Positions 36,236 through 46,403 of a stretch of 64,000 nt of DNA are shown one piece after another. Positions within the stretch are counted from its first letter, which is position 1. The number at the start of each line of letters is the position of its first letter. The DNA comes from Typhlomys cinereus. Taxonomy: Eukaryota > Chordata > Mammalia > Rodentia > Platacanthomyidae. The translations under genes were made by a program, and so were the position numbers. The notes beneath the pieces were generated by a model, which was given only the letters and a program-made list of their open reading frames with translations, ran no database searches and had not been told where the DNA came from. The stretch lies in assembly GCA_023101885.1 (NCBI GenBank), contig JALPQD010000406.1, forward strand, positions 868,001 through 932,000. Reading direction: 5' to 3'.

Positions 36236-37140
36236 CTGCAGCCAACATGGCGACCTTTGTGAAGCTCAACACCAAATCCAAGATGCCCATTGTGGGCCTG
36301 GGCAAGGGGACATCTCCCCAGGCAAAATCAAGGAAGCCACGAAGGCATTGGTGGATGCCAGTTTTTGTCACACTGACGTGCATATTCCTATAGAATGAGA
36401 ATGAGGTGGGAGAAGCCATACAGGAGAAGATCCAAGAGAAGAAAGACCACTTCGCTGTCAGCAAGTTATGGGCTACATTCTTTGAGAAAAACCTCCTGAA
36501 GGAAGCCTTGCAGAAGATCCTCTCTGATCTGAAGCTGGACTATCTGGACCTGTATTTCATTCACTGGCCACAGAGACTCCAGCCAGGGAAGAAGTTTTTC
36601 CCCAAAGATGATAAACACAATATTTATCACCAGCAAAATATCATTCTCAGGTGCCTGGGAGGGCATGGAGGAACGGTAGATTGGGGAAAAGCCCTAAACA
36701 TCTCCCACTTCAGCCACTTCCACAATGAAAAGCTCTTGAACAAGCCTGCACTGAAATATGAACCAGCGACTTGTCAGGTGGAGTGCTGCCTGTATCTCAT
36801 CCTGGACAAACTGATCCAATACTGCCACTCCAGTACTCAACTCTCTAGATAGACCTTGGGCCAATTCAGATGATCCTTCACTGCTGGATGAGCCCTGGAT
36901 CAAGGAGATCTCTGCAAAGCACAAGAAAACCTCTTCCTTATCCAGAAGAATGTGGTGGGTATTCTCAAATCTGCAACACCAGCACACATAGTTGAGAACT
37001 TTCAGGTCTTTGAGTTCTTCAATTTGAGTGATGAGTGATGGCCATTGTACTAAGCTTCAACAGAAACTGTAGGTCCTGCTTCTGCTTCAGATGGTTAATA
37101 TGGAAGAATCTCCTCATAATGTGTAATATTAAAGCTTAGT
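36236..37140 (+). pseudogene. AKR1B-type aldose/aldehyde reductase retropseudogene
   Basis: The parent family (AKR1B, cytosolic NADPH-dependent aldo-keto reductases of about 316 residues) reduces aldehydes on a TIM barrel with an Asp-Tyr-Lys-His catalytic tetrad. The copy starts at an ATG at 36,247, preceded by a short 5' UTR-like stretch. It follows the family in order: the 'KMPIVGLG' N-terminal strand, 'EVGEAIQEKIQEK', 'VSKLWATFFEKN' (catalytic Lys kept), 'DLKLDYLDLYFIHWPQ' (catalytic His kept), 'LLNKPALKYEP', 'KLIQYC', 'NVVGILKSATPAHIVENFQVFEF'. The Asp is present, but the Tyr position is changed to Ile. A frameshift lies near 36,345-36,395. The main frame stops at 36,852 and further stops lie downstream. 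All exons are fused without introns and an ATTAAA lies near 37,128, so this is a retrocopy. It looks closest to the AKR1B7/8/10 branch rather than AKR1B1, from memory. Confidence 0.85.
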
Positions 37141-37503
37141 CGCTTTCTAATGTAGCCTGCAGATTTCCTCTTGGCTGACCTGAAACTCCCTGCTCTTGAG
37201 TCTCACCTATTTAAGCCAAGGCTATCTGGCATCATACCATTTAGAACAGAACCTAAATAGTACAATATTTAAATTCTCATGTTCAACCAGGAGCAGATTC
37301 ACAGGGAAATGTGATTCAGTGAAAAAAAAAATCAATTGGTCTCATTAGTTTGATCCGATTGAATGTTTGTGAGCAGGAGGATCTTTGATAATACTCAGAA
37401 TACAAAGATAAAATAATAAAAAGCATAATAGTAACCAATGAGGGTAAAAATGGATTTGTAATTAAACTACTTGTGAAAATATAGCCTTCTAGAACCTTCC
37501 TGG
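37141..37503. other. Non-coding DNA
   Basis: No gene is seen. A faint reversed B1-like stretch ('ctcttggctgacctgaaact') lies at 37,172-37,240 but is too weak to call. Confidence 0.3.
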
Positions 37504-37518
37504 TCCTATTTCCTTTCT

Positions 37519-37552
37519 TTTTTTTATTTTTTTTATTATTTATTCAATTATG

Positions 37553-37604
<52 letters not shown>

Positions 37605-37817
37605 ACCAGGGGCGAATTCGGGAACCACCAGGGACCACCTCCACCTCCTCCTTGTTTATTCTGCCCCAGGATTCACAGGCTCCACCCTACCAGGAGGAGA
37701 AATGCAGGCCTCCCCCGCTTCTGCCTGGCGTCTATACGTGGTGTCTAGGATCCGAACTCAGGACCCTCTGCCTACAGGGCAGAGGCTTAACCCCTAGAGC
37801 CACCTGTCCAGCCCCGA
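37519..37817 (-). mobile_element. Young B2-superfamily SINE (subfamily A)
   Basis: Reversed full-length copy with a long (TG)n (37,556-37,600). A perfect 15-bp target duplication, TCCTATTTCCTTTCT, is at 37,504-37,518 and 37,818-37,832. The (TG)n creates three overlapping Cys-Val frames, all spurious. Confidence 0.95.
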
Positions 37818-37895
37818 TCCTATTTCCTTTCTATAAAAATAGAGAACTTCGTGTGTTATCTGCATCATTATTCTCCTTATAAAAGCATTGACTAC

Positions 37896-38150
37896 GGATT
37901 GAGGAAATGGCTTAGCAGTTAAAGCTGTTGCCTTACAAGCAAAAGGACCTGAGTTCAGATCCCAAGATCCCATGTAAAAATACCAGGCAGAAATGGCTGT
38001 GACCTGTATTTCTGACCCTAAGTGGCAGATCCTGGGAAACATCACAGCAAAGCAATAAGGTTGAAGAACAAGCCAGGATGATTCACAAAGTCATGCTTGG
38101 ACTGCACAGGCATCAGTACATCTACACACATTTAAAAAAAGAAATTAAAA
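37896..38150 (+). mobile_element. Older B2-superfamily SINE (subfamily B)
   Basis: Forward copy: 'ggattgaggaaatggcttag', 'cctgagttcagatcccaaga', 'catgtaaaaataccaggcag', 'gccaggatgattcacaaagt', with a short CA region and A-rich tail. Confidence 0.85.
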
Positions 38151-38682
38151 GAAACCTCTTAATTGTCATTATATATGTGCCATTTCTTGAGATGCTACCA
38201 TTCATTTGAATTCGATAGGCAGAAAATGAAAATATGTAATGTTTCTATTTCCTAAACTGTTTCAAATTATATGAATGAACAAAATATTAATGTAAAATAT
38301 GAATTTCATGTGGTAAGCTCACATAGATACAAATAAATCACACTGAGGAATAATGTGCACCTGAAATATCCTAGAAATTTTTAAACTTTAAAACAATTCA
38401 AGGTAGACATAATTTTAAAATACAATTGAAACTTTTAAATCTCAGCTTAACAATCATCCAACATATGCACATAGGCTGGTATTTCTGCTAGTTAGTAAGT
38501 TTTATAAAAATGCATTTAATGTAAAAATAATAAGGTTAAAAGTGTCATGTAACTAACCTTGAATCTATGAACATATTATGGTACAGAGTCAGAGCAGATT
38601 AAATGGTAAATAAAGGAAAGTTGCTAATCAGCACCGTACTCTCTGGAGGAGCCAAATGTCATCCCACAGATTCTCAAAGAGG
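38151..38682. other. Unique AT-rich non-coding DNA
   Basis: No gene or recognisable repeat is seen. Confidence 0.4.
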
Positions 38683-38687
38683 AGGAG

Positions 38688-39042
38688 TGTAGCAGTTACT
38701 CTTAACGATAGCTGTGAGAGAACACCCAAAGTTAATCAACTTAAGTGAGAAAGGGAGGTTTATTCAGCTTACAGTTCCAGAGGGAAGGCACAGTCTCTCA
38801 AAGCAGAGGTGGCATGGCTGGCTGGCCAAAGCTGGAGGAGGCTAAGTCACTGCAGACATGGAAGCTGAGAGCTGCAAGACTGCTTGCTGCAAAGGCTGAC
38901 TTCTCCTGGAGGTAGGGTGGGACTAATCCACCTCAAGACCCACCCCTTGTGACTGCCTTCCTCCAGCAAGGCTCCACATCTCAAGGTGCCATGACCTTGC
39001 CAAACACATGAGACTGTGGGGGAAACATTTCAAACCATGACA
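38688..39042 (-). mobile_element. MaLR-type (ERVL-related) solo LTR
   Basis: Read in reverse, it starts TGTCATGGTTTGAAATGT and ends CTGCTACA. Inside, the plus strand shows 'ggaggtttattcagcttaca', 'gttccagagggaaggcaca' and 'cttcctccagcaaggctcca', which I associate with rodent MaLR LTRs. A perfect 5-bp target duplication, AGGAG, lies at 38,683-38,687 and 39,043-39,047, the size expected for this class. Confidence 0.8.
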
Positions 39043-39047
39043 AGGAG

Positions 39048-39317
39048 TTATCTAGAAGCAGAGAAAAAGTTAATGCAGAAGCTGAGGTCAAAGGGATATG
39101 ACTGCTAACTTTGAAGATGAAAGGGGGTCATGAGATATGAAAGTGATCTGAAAGACAAAGAAAGACAAGGATTCCCCTTCCAGGCTTCAAAGATGAGCAC
39201 AGTCCTGTAAGCATTTGGAGCCATGGTAGTGAGATTCGTTTCAGAATTCAGACCACTAAAAATATAAAATTATAAAATTTGAATTATTTTAAATGCTTAT
39301 GTTAATACTAAGGCCAT
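39048..39317. other. Unique non-coding DNA
   Basis: No gene or recognisable repeat is seen. Confidence 0.35.
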
Positions 39318-39330
39318 AAAAGCAACACTG

Positions 39331-40151
39331 TAGGAGAGTTCCTTTCTCTCCACATCCTCTCCAGCATTTGGTGTTGTTTGTATTGTGGATTTTTGCCATC
39401 CTGACTGTAGTGAGATGACATCTCAGGGAAGTTTTGATTTGCATTTCCCTGATGGCTAAGAATGCAGAGCATTTTTTACGATATTTGTTAGACGTTTTAA
39501 TTTCATCCCTAGTAAAGTTTCTTTTAAGTTCCAGGGCCCATTTTTTAATTGGGCCATTAGTTTCCTTGGTGTTTAGTTTTCTAAGTTCTTTGTCCACTCT
39601 GGATAATAGTGCTCTATCAGATATGTGATTAGTGAAGATTTTCTCCTATTCTGTGGGTGGCCTTTGTGCTCATGTTACAATCTCTTCATCTGAACAGAAG
39701 ATCTTTAATTTCACAAGATCCCATCTGTTGAGAGTTGGTTGCAGTGACTGTGCTATTGGATGTCTGTTTAGGAACTGTTGGCCTAGCCCAATCAGCTCGA
39801 GGGAGTTCCCTACCCTTTCAGCTATGGCTTTTATAGTCTCTTGCCTTATATCGAGGTCATTGATCCATTTGGAATTAAGTCTTGTACATGGTGACAAGTA
39901 CGGGTTCAGTTTTAATCTTCTGCATGTGGAGATCCAGTTTTGCCAGCACCATTTGATGAAGATGCTGTTCTTTTTCCATTGGATTTTTGGGGCCCCTTTG
40001 TCAAAGATCAAATGGCTGTAGTTGTGTGGGCTTATATCTGGGTCTTCAACCCTTACCCATTGATCTGTGTGTCTATTTTGGAGCCAGTACCAGACTGTTT
40101 TTATAACTATGGATTTGTAGTATAGACTAAGGTTTGGTACGGCAAGTGTAA
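39331..40151 (-). mobile_element. LINE-1 insertion: inverted ORF2 segment
   Basis: Read in reverse, this is the C-terminal third of ORF2, equivalent to about 56,445-57,240 in the large L1. Visible blocks are '[14 protein letters not shown]', 'HLIFDKGAPKIQW', 'WCWQNWISTCRRLKLNPYLS', 'IREMQIKTS' and 'CWRGCGEKGTLL'. There is no poly(A) at its left end. It is the inverted half of one insertion with 40,237-40,546. The frames carry stops and shifts, so no functional protein is encoded. Confidence 0.9.
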
Positions 40152-40236
40152 TTTGAACATATTGGGTTGAATCTGCTGTTAAAATGAGATTCATCTGTTT
40201 CTGTTTACTTTCAGAACATGGCTACTAGAAAATGTG
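40152..40236. mobile_element. Filler between the L1 halves, resembling an ancient DNA transposon
   Basis: About 85 bp between the two L1 segments belong to neither. The blocks 'gaacatattgggttgaat', 'tcatctgtttctgtttactt' and 'atggctactagaaaatgtga' resemble the interior of a mammal-wide non-autonomous DNA transposon (hAT-like, as I remember it). I cannot name the family with confidence. Confidence 0.45.
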
Positions 40237-40546
40237 AAGTTAATTGGGATCCTTAGAGGCAAGGGATTAGCAGGCACAATAGTGTTCCCATACTAAAGGG
40301 GAACACAAGAAAGGGCTCTAGGCAATACTACTGAGTCCCTACACCTTATAAGAGTGGAGGATGCAGAGGGAAGTTTGATATTCACACTAAAGGATGCTCC
40401 AGGGATTGGCGGGGGGGGGAAGGGGGCAATAGGAGAAAGGAAGGGGGTTAAAGGAAGGGGAAAAGAGGTGGAGGGAGGGGACTGGGGTAACTATTAAGTT
40501 TGTATGATTGGGAAAATAAATAAATAAATAAATAATTTTTTTTAAA
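40237..40546 (+). mobile_element. LINE-1 insertion: 3' UTR end and tail
   Basis: Forward L1 3' end: 'gggatccttagaggcaaggg', 'aggatgctccagggattgg', the G-tract (40,409-40,420), 'ctattaagtttgtatgattg', then (AAAT)n and a mixed tail. With the inverted half on the left it shares a perfect 13-bp flanking duplication, AAAAGCAACACTG, at 39,318-39,330 and 40,547-40,559. Confidence 0.9.
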
Positions 40547-40759
40547 AAAAGCAACACTGACATTATACAGAAAAGAATTTCAATGAAACTTGGCTGGAAT
40601 TAAGGGGGAAAAAAGTATGTCCCAAGTAATAGTACATGTGTTCCTTTAACTGTGAGGAATGCATTTCTGAGTAATATTATAACACTTTATTGCAAAATTG
40701 TCACTTGATCAGTTTATATTTATCCTTCATCCTTTCATTCTTTGATCTGTTGTTTTGTT

Positions 40760-41480
40760 GTCTGACTTTTTTTACTTTGCTATTTTAAATAGTGATAATA
40801 TGAATATTCCTGAGTGGGTGTTTTCAGGTGCATATGTAAATTACTGGAATGTTGGGTATGTAACAAGTCAGCTTTATAAAATGAGATCAAATTATTTTCT
40901 AAAGTAATTAGCCTATTTACCTTTCAAACAGCAATGTATGAGGATTCCTTCACATACAGATGTAATTATGCATACACTTGGTATTTTCTAATACCTTCAC
41001 TTTTGACAAGCTACATTGCAATATAGTCCATAGCATTCGCTCAGTACATAACAATGTTAAACAGCTTTCTAGATATTTACTCATTAAATAGTTTTTCTAG
41101 TTAAATGTCTGCTACCATCTACCAATTGCTTTTCACTTTGTTATTTTTCTCATATACATCTTTTTCATCTGCTAACATCTAATAATTGCTTTTCACTTAG
41201 GTATTTACTTTTCTCAAACAAGTTTATTTGTGTCCCTCAATTTTAGCTACTTGATTTTAGCATCAAGTTCCAGTTTGTAGCTGTTTTTACTCTTTTCTCT
41301 TGATATCTTTAGGTGAAAAAGTTTTCTAAGTTTTAACAAATCTAATTAGCCTTTCTCGTTTTGTCTTTGAGGTATAAGTTTATTTTAAAAAAATCCTTTC
41401 TTACACCAATGTGTCCTTATTTATTCTATTTAAAGTATAAAATATGCTTATAGGACTAAAGTTTTTTAACACTTGATAAA
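40760..41480 (-). mobile_element. Old mammalian LINE-1 fragment
   Basis: Read in reverse, the order matches old L1 ORF2 3' regions: 'ttttcaggtgcatatgtaaa', 'aaacagcaatgtatgaggat', and later 'tgaggtataagtttatttta'. It is highly decayed with no open frame. Confidence 0.55.
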
Positions 41481-41792
41481 GAAATTTTATATTACTACAT
41501 ACTTGTTAATTGTTCTTTAGTGACTGATACCTTTTAGCTTGTTGAAGATATATCATATAATATACATCACATATTGAACTATCCAGTGATACATAAGAAT
41601 ATTTCATCATAAACAAGTATCATGCTTAGGTTAATCTGATCCTTCCTTTTTCAATACATCTGTCACTGTATCAATGTTAAAAATGTCACAGTTACTTCAT
41701 ATGTGAAGGAATTTCAGTTTTGCAAGAGAAGTTCTCTATACTACACTTTCATATTTTCCACATCAAATTCAGGTTTTAAGAAATATAATTAT

Positions 41793-42086
41793 GGGCTGGA
41801 GAGGTGGCTCAGGGGTTAAGCCTCCGCCTTGCAGGCGGAAGGTCTTGAGTTCGGATCCCAGATCCCACGTATAGACGCTAGGCGGAAGCGGGGGCGGCCT
41901 GCGCTTCTGGTCCTGGTAGGGCGGAGCCTGTGAATCCCGGGGCAGAAGGAGGTGGAGGCGTCCATGGTGGTTCGCGAATTCGTCCGTGGTTCTACACATA
42001 CGCACACACAGACACAAACACACGCGCGCACACATACACACACACATGTGCACAGTTGAATAAATAATAATAAAAAAATTAAAAAA
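41793..42086 (+). mobile_element. Young B2-superfamily SINE (subfamily A)
   Basis: Forward, well-preserved copy: 'gggctggagaggtggctcag', A-box 'tggctcaggggttaag', B-box region 'gagttcggatcc', CpG-rich body, CA-rich region and tail. Target duplication AAGAAATATAAT(T/C)ATG is at 41,778-41,793 and 42,087-42,102, with one mismatch. Confidence 0.95.
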
Positions 42087-42337
42087 AAGAAATATAATCA
42101 TGATGCAATTTAATTTAAACACTGTTAGGAGAAGAAGTTTGACATATTAAGATTTCAGTGGAGGACTATGGTGTATTTCATTTATGTAGATATTTGATAT
42201 TCAGTAATTATTAACATATTTTATTAAAATTTGGTCTCTTGTATTACACCGTTTTCATAATGTTATAATTGATTGTTTTTATAGATAACTTTAATTCATT
42301 TCTGTTTATTGATATATTTTTAAATCTTGAGCTAATA

Positions 42338-42658
42338 ATTTTTTAAACTTTATTTTATAAAGGGGTGTGTGTGTGTGTGTGTGTGACAGAGAGAGAGAGA
42401 GAGGGAGAGAGAGAGAGAGAAAGTGTGTCAAAGGGATCTGTATGTCCCTGTGGAGGACAAAGGGTGACTTTTGGAATCATCCTGGATTGCTTCTACCTCC
42501 TTTTTGCTTGGATCTGGAATTTCCCAGGGTCAGCCCACCAGGTACAGAAGTGCAAACCACCACCCTTTCACCTAGCAGTTTTGTGGGACCTGGATCTGAA
42601 CTCAGGACCTTCTGCTTCTGAGGCAGAGTCTCAACCCCTGAAAACATCTCTCCAGCCC
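42338..42658 (-). mobile_element. Older B2-superfamily SINE with (TG)n(GA)n
   Basis: Reversed subfamily B copy. The tract at 42,365-42,425 is (TG)n followed by (GA)n, which differs from the plain (TG)n of other copies. Flanks CTTGAGCTAATA (42,326) and CTTGAATTAATA (42,659) are a decayed duplication. Confidence 0.85.
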
Positions 42659-42670
42659 CTTGAATTAATA

Positions 42671-43345
42671 GTTAATTTGTGTAATTCTGATCTTTGTCGA
42701 TTAGAATATTATTTAATTCTATTTATATTTTAATGTTCTTTTTGCTGTTGTTGTTTTCTCTGGTAAATTTTTCTTGATTCCACTATTATTTAATGTCACT
42801 CTATTCCTGAACTAGTACATTATCTGTGTAAGTGTGTTTTATAAATCTGTTAGTCATTAGTGGTACTTACTGATATTTATTTTTTATTTTGCATTTTCTG
42901 ACCCAACTCTAATTAGGTATATCTAATACATTGTAAATGAAGACATGTTTCATTTGTTGATTGCAATATTTCAATAATCTAAATCATCCAAATCATCTTT
43001 CTCTTTCCAAAATGATTTTTGAAATACATGTTAGGAGAGAAACTGTGATCTCATAGTCTACTGAATAAATTCAAGGCGATGGTATTTTGACCACCAGTAA
43101 TGGACATAAGGGAAAATATATTTTTGTTATACGTATGAGACATAAGTTTAGACGACAGCTTTAATTAGCCTATTCTGAACAATGCAAGTGAGTCAGTATC
43201 AGAAATGACCCACTTACATTTTAATTTCTCCAAATGTCCTTTTCTAGTGTAAAGCAAAATTAAATTAGTCTTCATAAAATAAAAATTAAGCACTTGTGTG
43301 ACTTTTAGAATATTGGAATGATGTTCTCCCATTTTATAAATTTGA
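42671..43345. other. Unique AT-rich non-coding DNA
   Basis: No gene is seen. An old L1 remnant may be present near 42,720-42,900, but it is too weak to call. Confidence 0.35.
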
Positions 43346-43581
43346 GGGCTGGAGAGAAGGCTTAGGGGTTAAGACTTTGCTTCACAAAGAGAAGGTCCTG
43401 AGTTTAGATCTCAAATCCCATGTAAAAAATACCAGGCAGAAACTACCCTGACTTGCACTTCTGGTTCTGGTGAGTGGAGCCTGGGAAATCCCATAGTAAA
43501 GCAAAAGAGAGGAAGAAGCAATCCAGGATGATATCCGAAGTTATCCTTGGTCTTCCACAGGGACATGCAGTGTGCCCTCTG

Positions 43582-43617
<36 letters not shown>

Positions 43618-43732
43618 GCACACACACACGCACACACACACACAAACACTCCCACATTAATTTTTTTATTATTATTATTATTTATTCAACTGTGTGCATA
43701 TGTGTGTGTATGTGCGCGTGCGTCTGTGTGTG

Positions 43733-43774
<42 letters not shown>

Positions 43775-44003
43775 ACCACGGACGAATTCGCGAACCACCA
43801 TGGACGCCTCCACCTCCTTCTGCCCCCGGGATTCACAGGCTCCGCCCTACCAGGACCAGAAGCGCAGGCCGCCCCCGCTTCCGCCTGGCGTCTATACGTG
43901 GGATCTGGGATCCGAACTCAGGAGCTTCCGCCTGCAAGGCGGAGGCTTAACCCCTGAGCCACCTCTCCAGCCCCCACATTAATTTAAAATAAAAAATAAG
44001 TAA
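43346..44003 (+). mobile_element. Older B2-superfamily SINE, tail split by a young SINE
   Basis: Forward subfamily B copy: 'gggctggagagaaggcttag', 'gagtttagatctcaaatccc', 'tccaggatgatatccgaagt', (CA)n at 43,585-43,644. Its A-rich tail is interrupted at 43,663 by the young SINE and resumes at 43,986. Confidence 0.85.
43664..43972 (-). mobile_element. Young B2-superfamily SINE (subfamily A), nested
   Basis: Reversed full-length copy with tail, TG-rich tract, CpG-rich body and head. A 13-bp target duplication, CCCACATTAATTT, sits at 43,651-43,663 and 43,973-43,985, inside the tail of the older SINE. Confidence 0.95.
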
Positions 44004-44639
44004 GTAAAGTTTTTAAAAGTTTATTGGAAGATTTTGAAAAATGTATGTGTTAAAATTTAGAACTACAATGTTCTTCTTTCTTGGAAGAGAATTATCACAT
44101 ATTAATAAAAAGTGATATGATTTAAAGATGAAAAGAATAAAGAATACTCTCATGCTGAGGCATATCAAAGTTTGTATAGAACTCATCACAAAAATGGAAA
44201 GACAAATTTCTTCTCTCACCTCACATCAGGCAAGCAGTAAGACCTCACACAAATATTTGGCATGCATATGTCTGCCACTTAAAGACTTCTAAAGCTTTCA
44301 GTTTTCTAAGTAAAGAATTTGTAACCCTGGCATTTACAGCAGTTATGCTGGGTGGTGTTTTGTGCATTCCAGTGGTAATCAGCTCTATGGCATGCCACGG
44401 ATCAGGGATATTTCTGGAAATAATTAGTTCTGAAAATCTACCAAATTTTAATAAAACTCAAAAAAAGACTCTCATTGAAACAGAAAAATTATTTTCCATA
44501 ACTTAGATATATTCAAATTGAAATGGATTGAACCACAAATTAATTATAAATGTGTTTTGTGTACTTTAATTTCAATTTGATGTATTCAAGTTAGATTTTT
44601 ATTTTGGAAAGAATACATAGATAAATTACTTTTGATTTT
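44004..44639. other. Unique non-coding DNA
   Basis: No gene or recognisable repeat is seen. The segment 44,270-44,430 has few simple runs and balanced composition. Confidence 0.4.
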
Positions 44640-45200
44640 TTTTAATTATTTTGTTATTGTTTCATACATGAATATAGTTGATTTATGATAGTTTCATGCC
44701 TTTATATATACATACATATATATCATATATGCATGATAGTATATATATTTGCATGAGTGTCTCCTCTGGGTTTCATTTGGATTGCCTTTGATGACATGTG
44801 CTTGAACACTTCCTGGAGGGTGAATCATGTATCAGCGGATATACCATGAAAAGCATCCTCCCACTCCCAATCAGGATCACCCTTCATCAGTCTCTTAGGA
44901 AGTCTTGTGGCCACTTGAGTTCTCTGCTGTCCTGCTGACATGATGATATGACAAATCCTGTGTGTGTCCTCTGGAAATGCAAATAGCAGTTCTGCATCCA
45001 TGATTGTGTCACTCTCTGCCGTCCAGAAGATAATGTTCCACCACACTCCATTTGTCCTTCAGTTTCTTCCAGTCTTATTGCTGCTTCCACAACAGTCCCT
45101 GAACCTTGGGGCATTTGAGTGGTTTGAAGGTTCTGCTTAATGTTGAGTCCTCTGACATTCTTTGCTTTCTTTACTTTTTCCATCTGTGATTTTCTTTAAT
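44640..45200 (-). mobile_element. Possible decayed rodent LINE-1 3' UTR
   Basis: The T-rich start with 'ttgtttcatacatgaatata' and, in reverse, text such as 'catcttctgg'-like and 'atggatgcagaactgctatt' blocks recall the 3' UTR of older rodent L1s. Two overlapping antisense frames of 73 and 98 residues cross it and show no domain. Low confidence: it could be another repeat type. Confidence 0.3.
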
Positions 45201-45614
45201 AAAACCATCCATGGCAGAAAGAAGCTTCTTGGTTAAGTGCTACAGGTCCTCAAATATAAGGGTGAAATAGAAAATGCGTAAAAGGCAGTGTAATACAGTG
45301 ATTATATACCTTAATGGTTTGCAATACCCCCTGGGCCTTTTTCCTTAACTTTCATGGGTTCTTGTTCTTTTTTACAATACCAAGAATGTGATACCTGCTA
45401 AGAAGGTCATCTTAAATCCAATCAGAAAGCTGTTGGTTGTCCCTCCTTGACTCTTAGGCCACTATTATACTGATTGTTTCCTCTTGTTAGACATTTCAAA
45501 CACTTTACCTAAAGTTTAAACTGTATAAATTATTTTCAAGCCAACTACTTTAATACATGTGAATAAGCAATGACTGTGGAAATAGAAATGGAGTGATTAT
45601 TTCTTATATTAATA
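45201..45614. other. Unique non-coding DNA
   Basis: No gene or recognisable repeat is seen. Confidence 0.4.
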
Positions 45615-45625
45615 CCTTAAGCACT

Positions 45626-45632
45626 TTTCTTT

Positions 45633-45691
<59 letters not shown>

Positions 45692-45985
45692 CTTCTTTTT
45701 CTTCTCTTTCTTCTTTTCTTTCTTTCTTTTCTTCTCTTTCTTTTTCCTTTCCTTTTCTTTCTTCTTTCTCTTTCCTTCTTCCTTCTTCCTTCTTTCCTTC
45801 CTTCTTCCTTTCTTTCCTTCTTTCTTCTTTCCTTCTTTCTTTCTTTTCTCTTTCTTCTTTCCTTTTTCTTTTTTCTTTCTTCTTCTTCTTTCTTTCTTCT
45901 TTCTTTCTTTCTTTCTCTTTCCTTTCTTTCTTTCTCTCTCTTTCCCTCTCTCTCTCTCTTTTTCCTTCTTTCTTTCCTTTTTTTT
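45626..45985. repeat. 360-bp (CTTT)n polypyrimidine tract
   Basis: Almost pure C/T, with CTTT units grading into CCTT and CT variants. The 138- and 140-residue frames on both strands are low-complexity artefacts. It lies where the A-rich tail of the adjoining reversed SINE should be, so it probably grew from that tail. Confidence 0.95.
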
Positions 45986-46246
45986 TGTTTGTGTGGTGTG
46001 TGTGTGTAAATGTGTGTGTATCAGAGGGCACTATTTTTTCCTGTGGAGGAAGGAAGGCGGGCCAAGGGTGATTTTGGGAATCTTCCTGGATTACTCCTCC
46101 TTTTTGTTTTGCTCTGGAATTTCCTAGGTTCTAACTATGAGGACTGGAAGCATAAGTTGTTTCAATTTCCACCTTGTGTTTTTATGTAGGACCTGAGATC
46201 CAAATTCAGGAACTTCTGCTTGTGAGGCAGATTCTTAGCCCCAGCT
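45631..46246 (-). mobile_element. Older B2-superfamily SINE with a giant pyrimidine tail
   Basis: The body and head are at 45,986-46,246 ('tatcagagggcactattttt', 'gctctggaatttcctaggtt', 'cttctgcttgtgaggcag'). Similar flanks, CCTTAAGCACTTTTCT (45,615-45,630) and CCCTAAGTTAACTTTTCT (46,247-46,264), enclose both body and pyrimidine tract, supporting a single insertion. Confidence 0.7.
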
Positions 46247-46403
46247 CCCTAAGTTAACTTTTCTATATATTTTATTTTCTATGATTATCTATCTATTGTG
46301 GTCCTATTATTAGATTCATCTTTAACGCCCTGTATTTTATTTTGCTTGCTTATAATTATCACCATTACTGCATTAATGATTCATAAAAAAATTCTTCTGT
46401 TTC

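Noticed and set aside
36406..36852. 148-residue frame as a functional aldo-keto reductase
   Set aside because: It lacks the N-terminal strands and the C-terminal third, the catalytic Tyr is lost, and frameshifts and stops surround it.
44825..45183. Two overlapping antisense frames of 73 and 98 residues
   Set aside because: No domain, poor codon texture, and the region looks like a decayed L1 3' UTR.
45593..46031. 138- and 140-residue frames on opposite strands
   Set aside because: They are low-complexity products of the (CTTT)n tract with no conserved domain.
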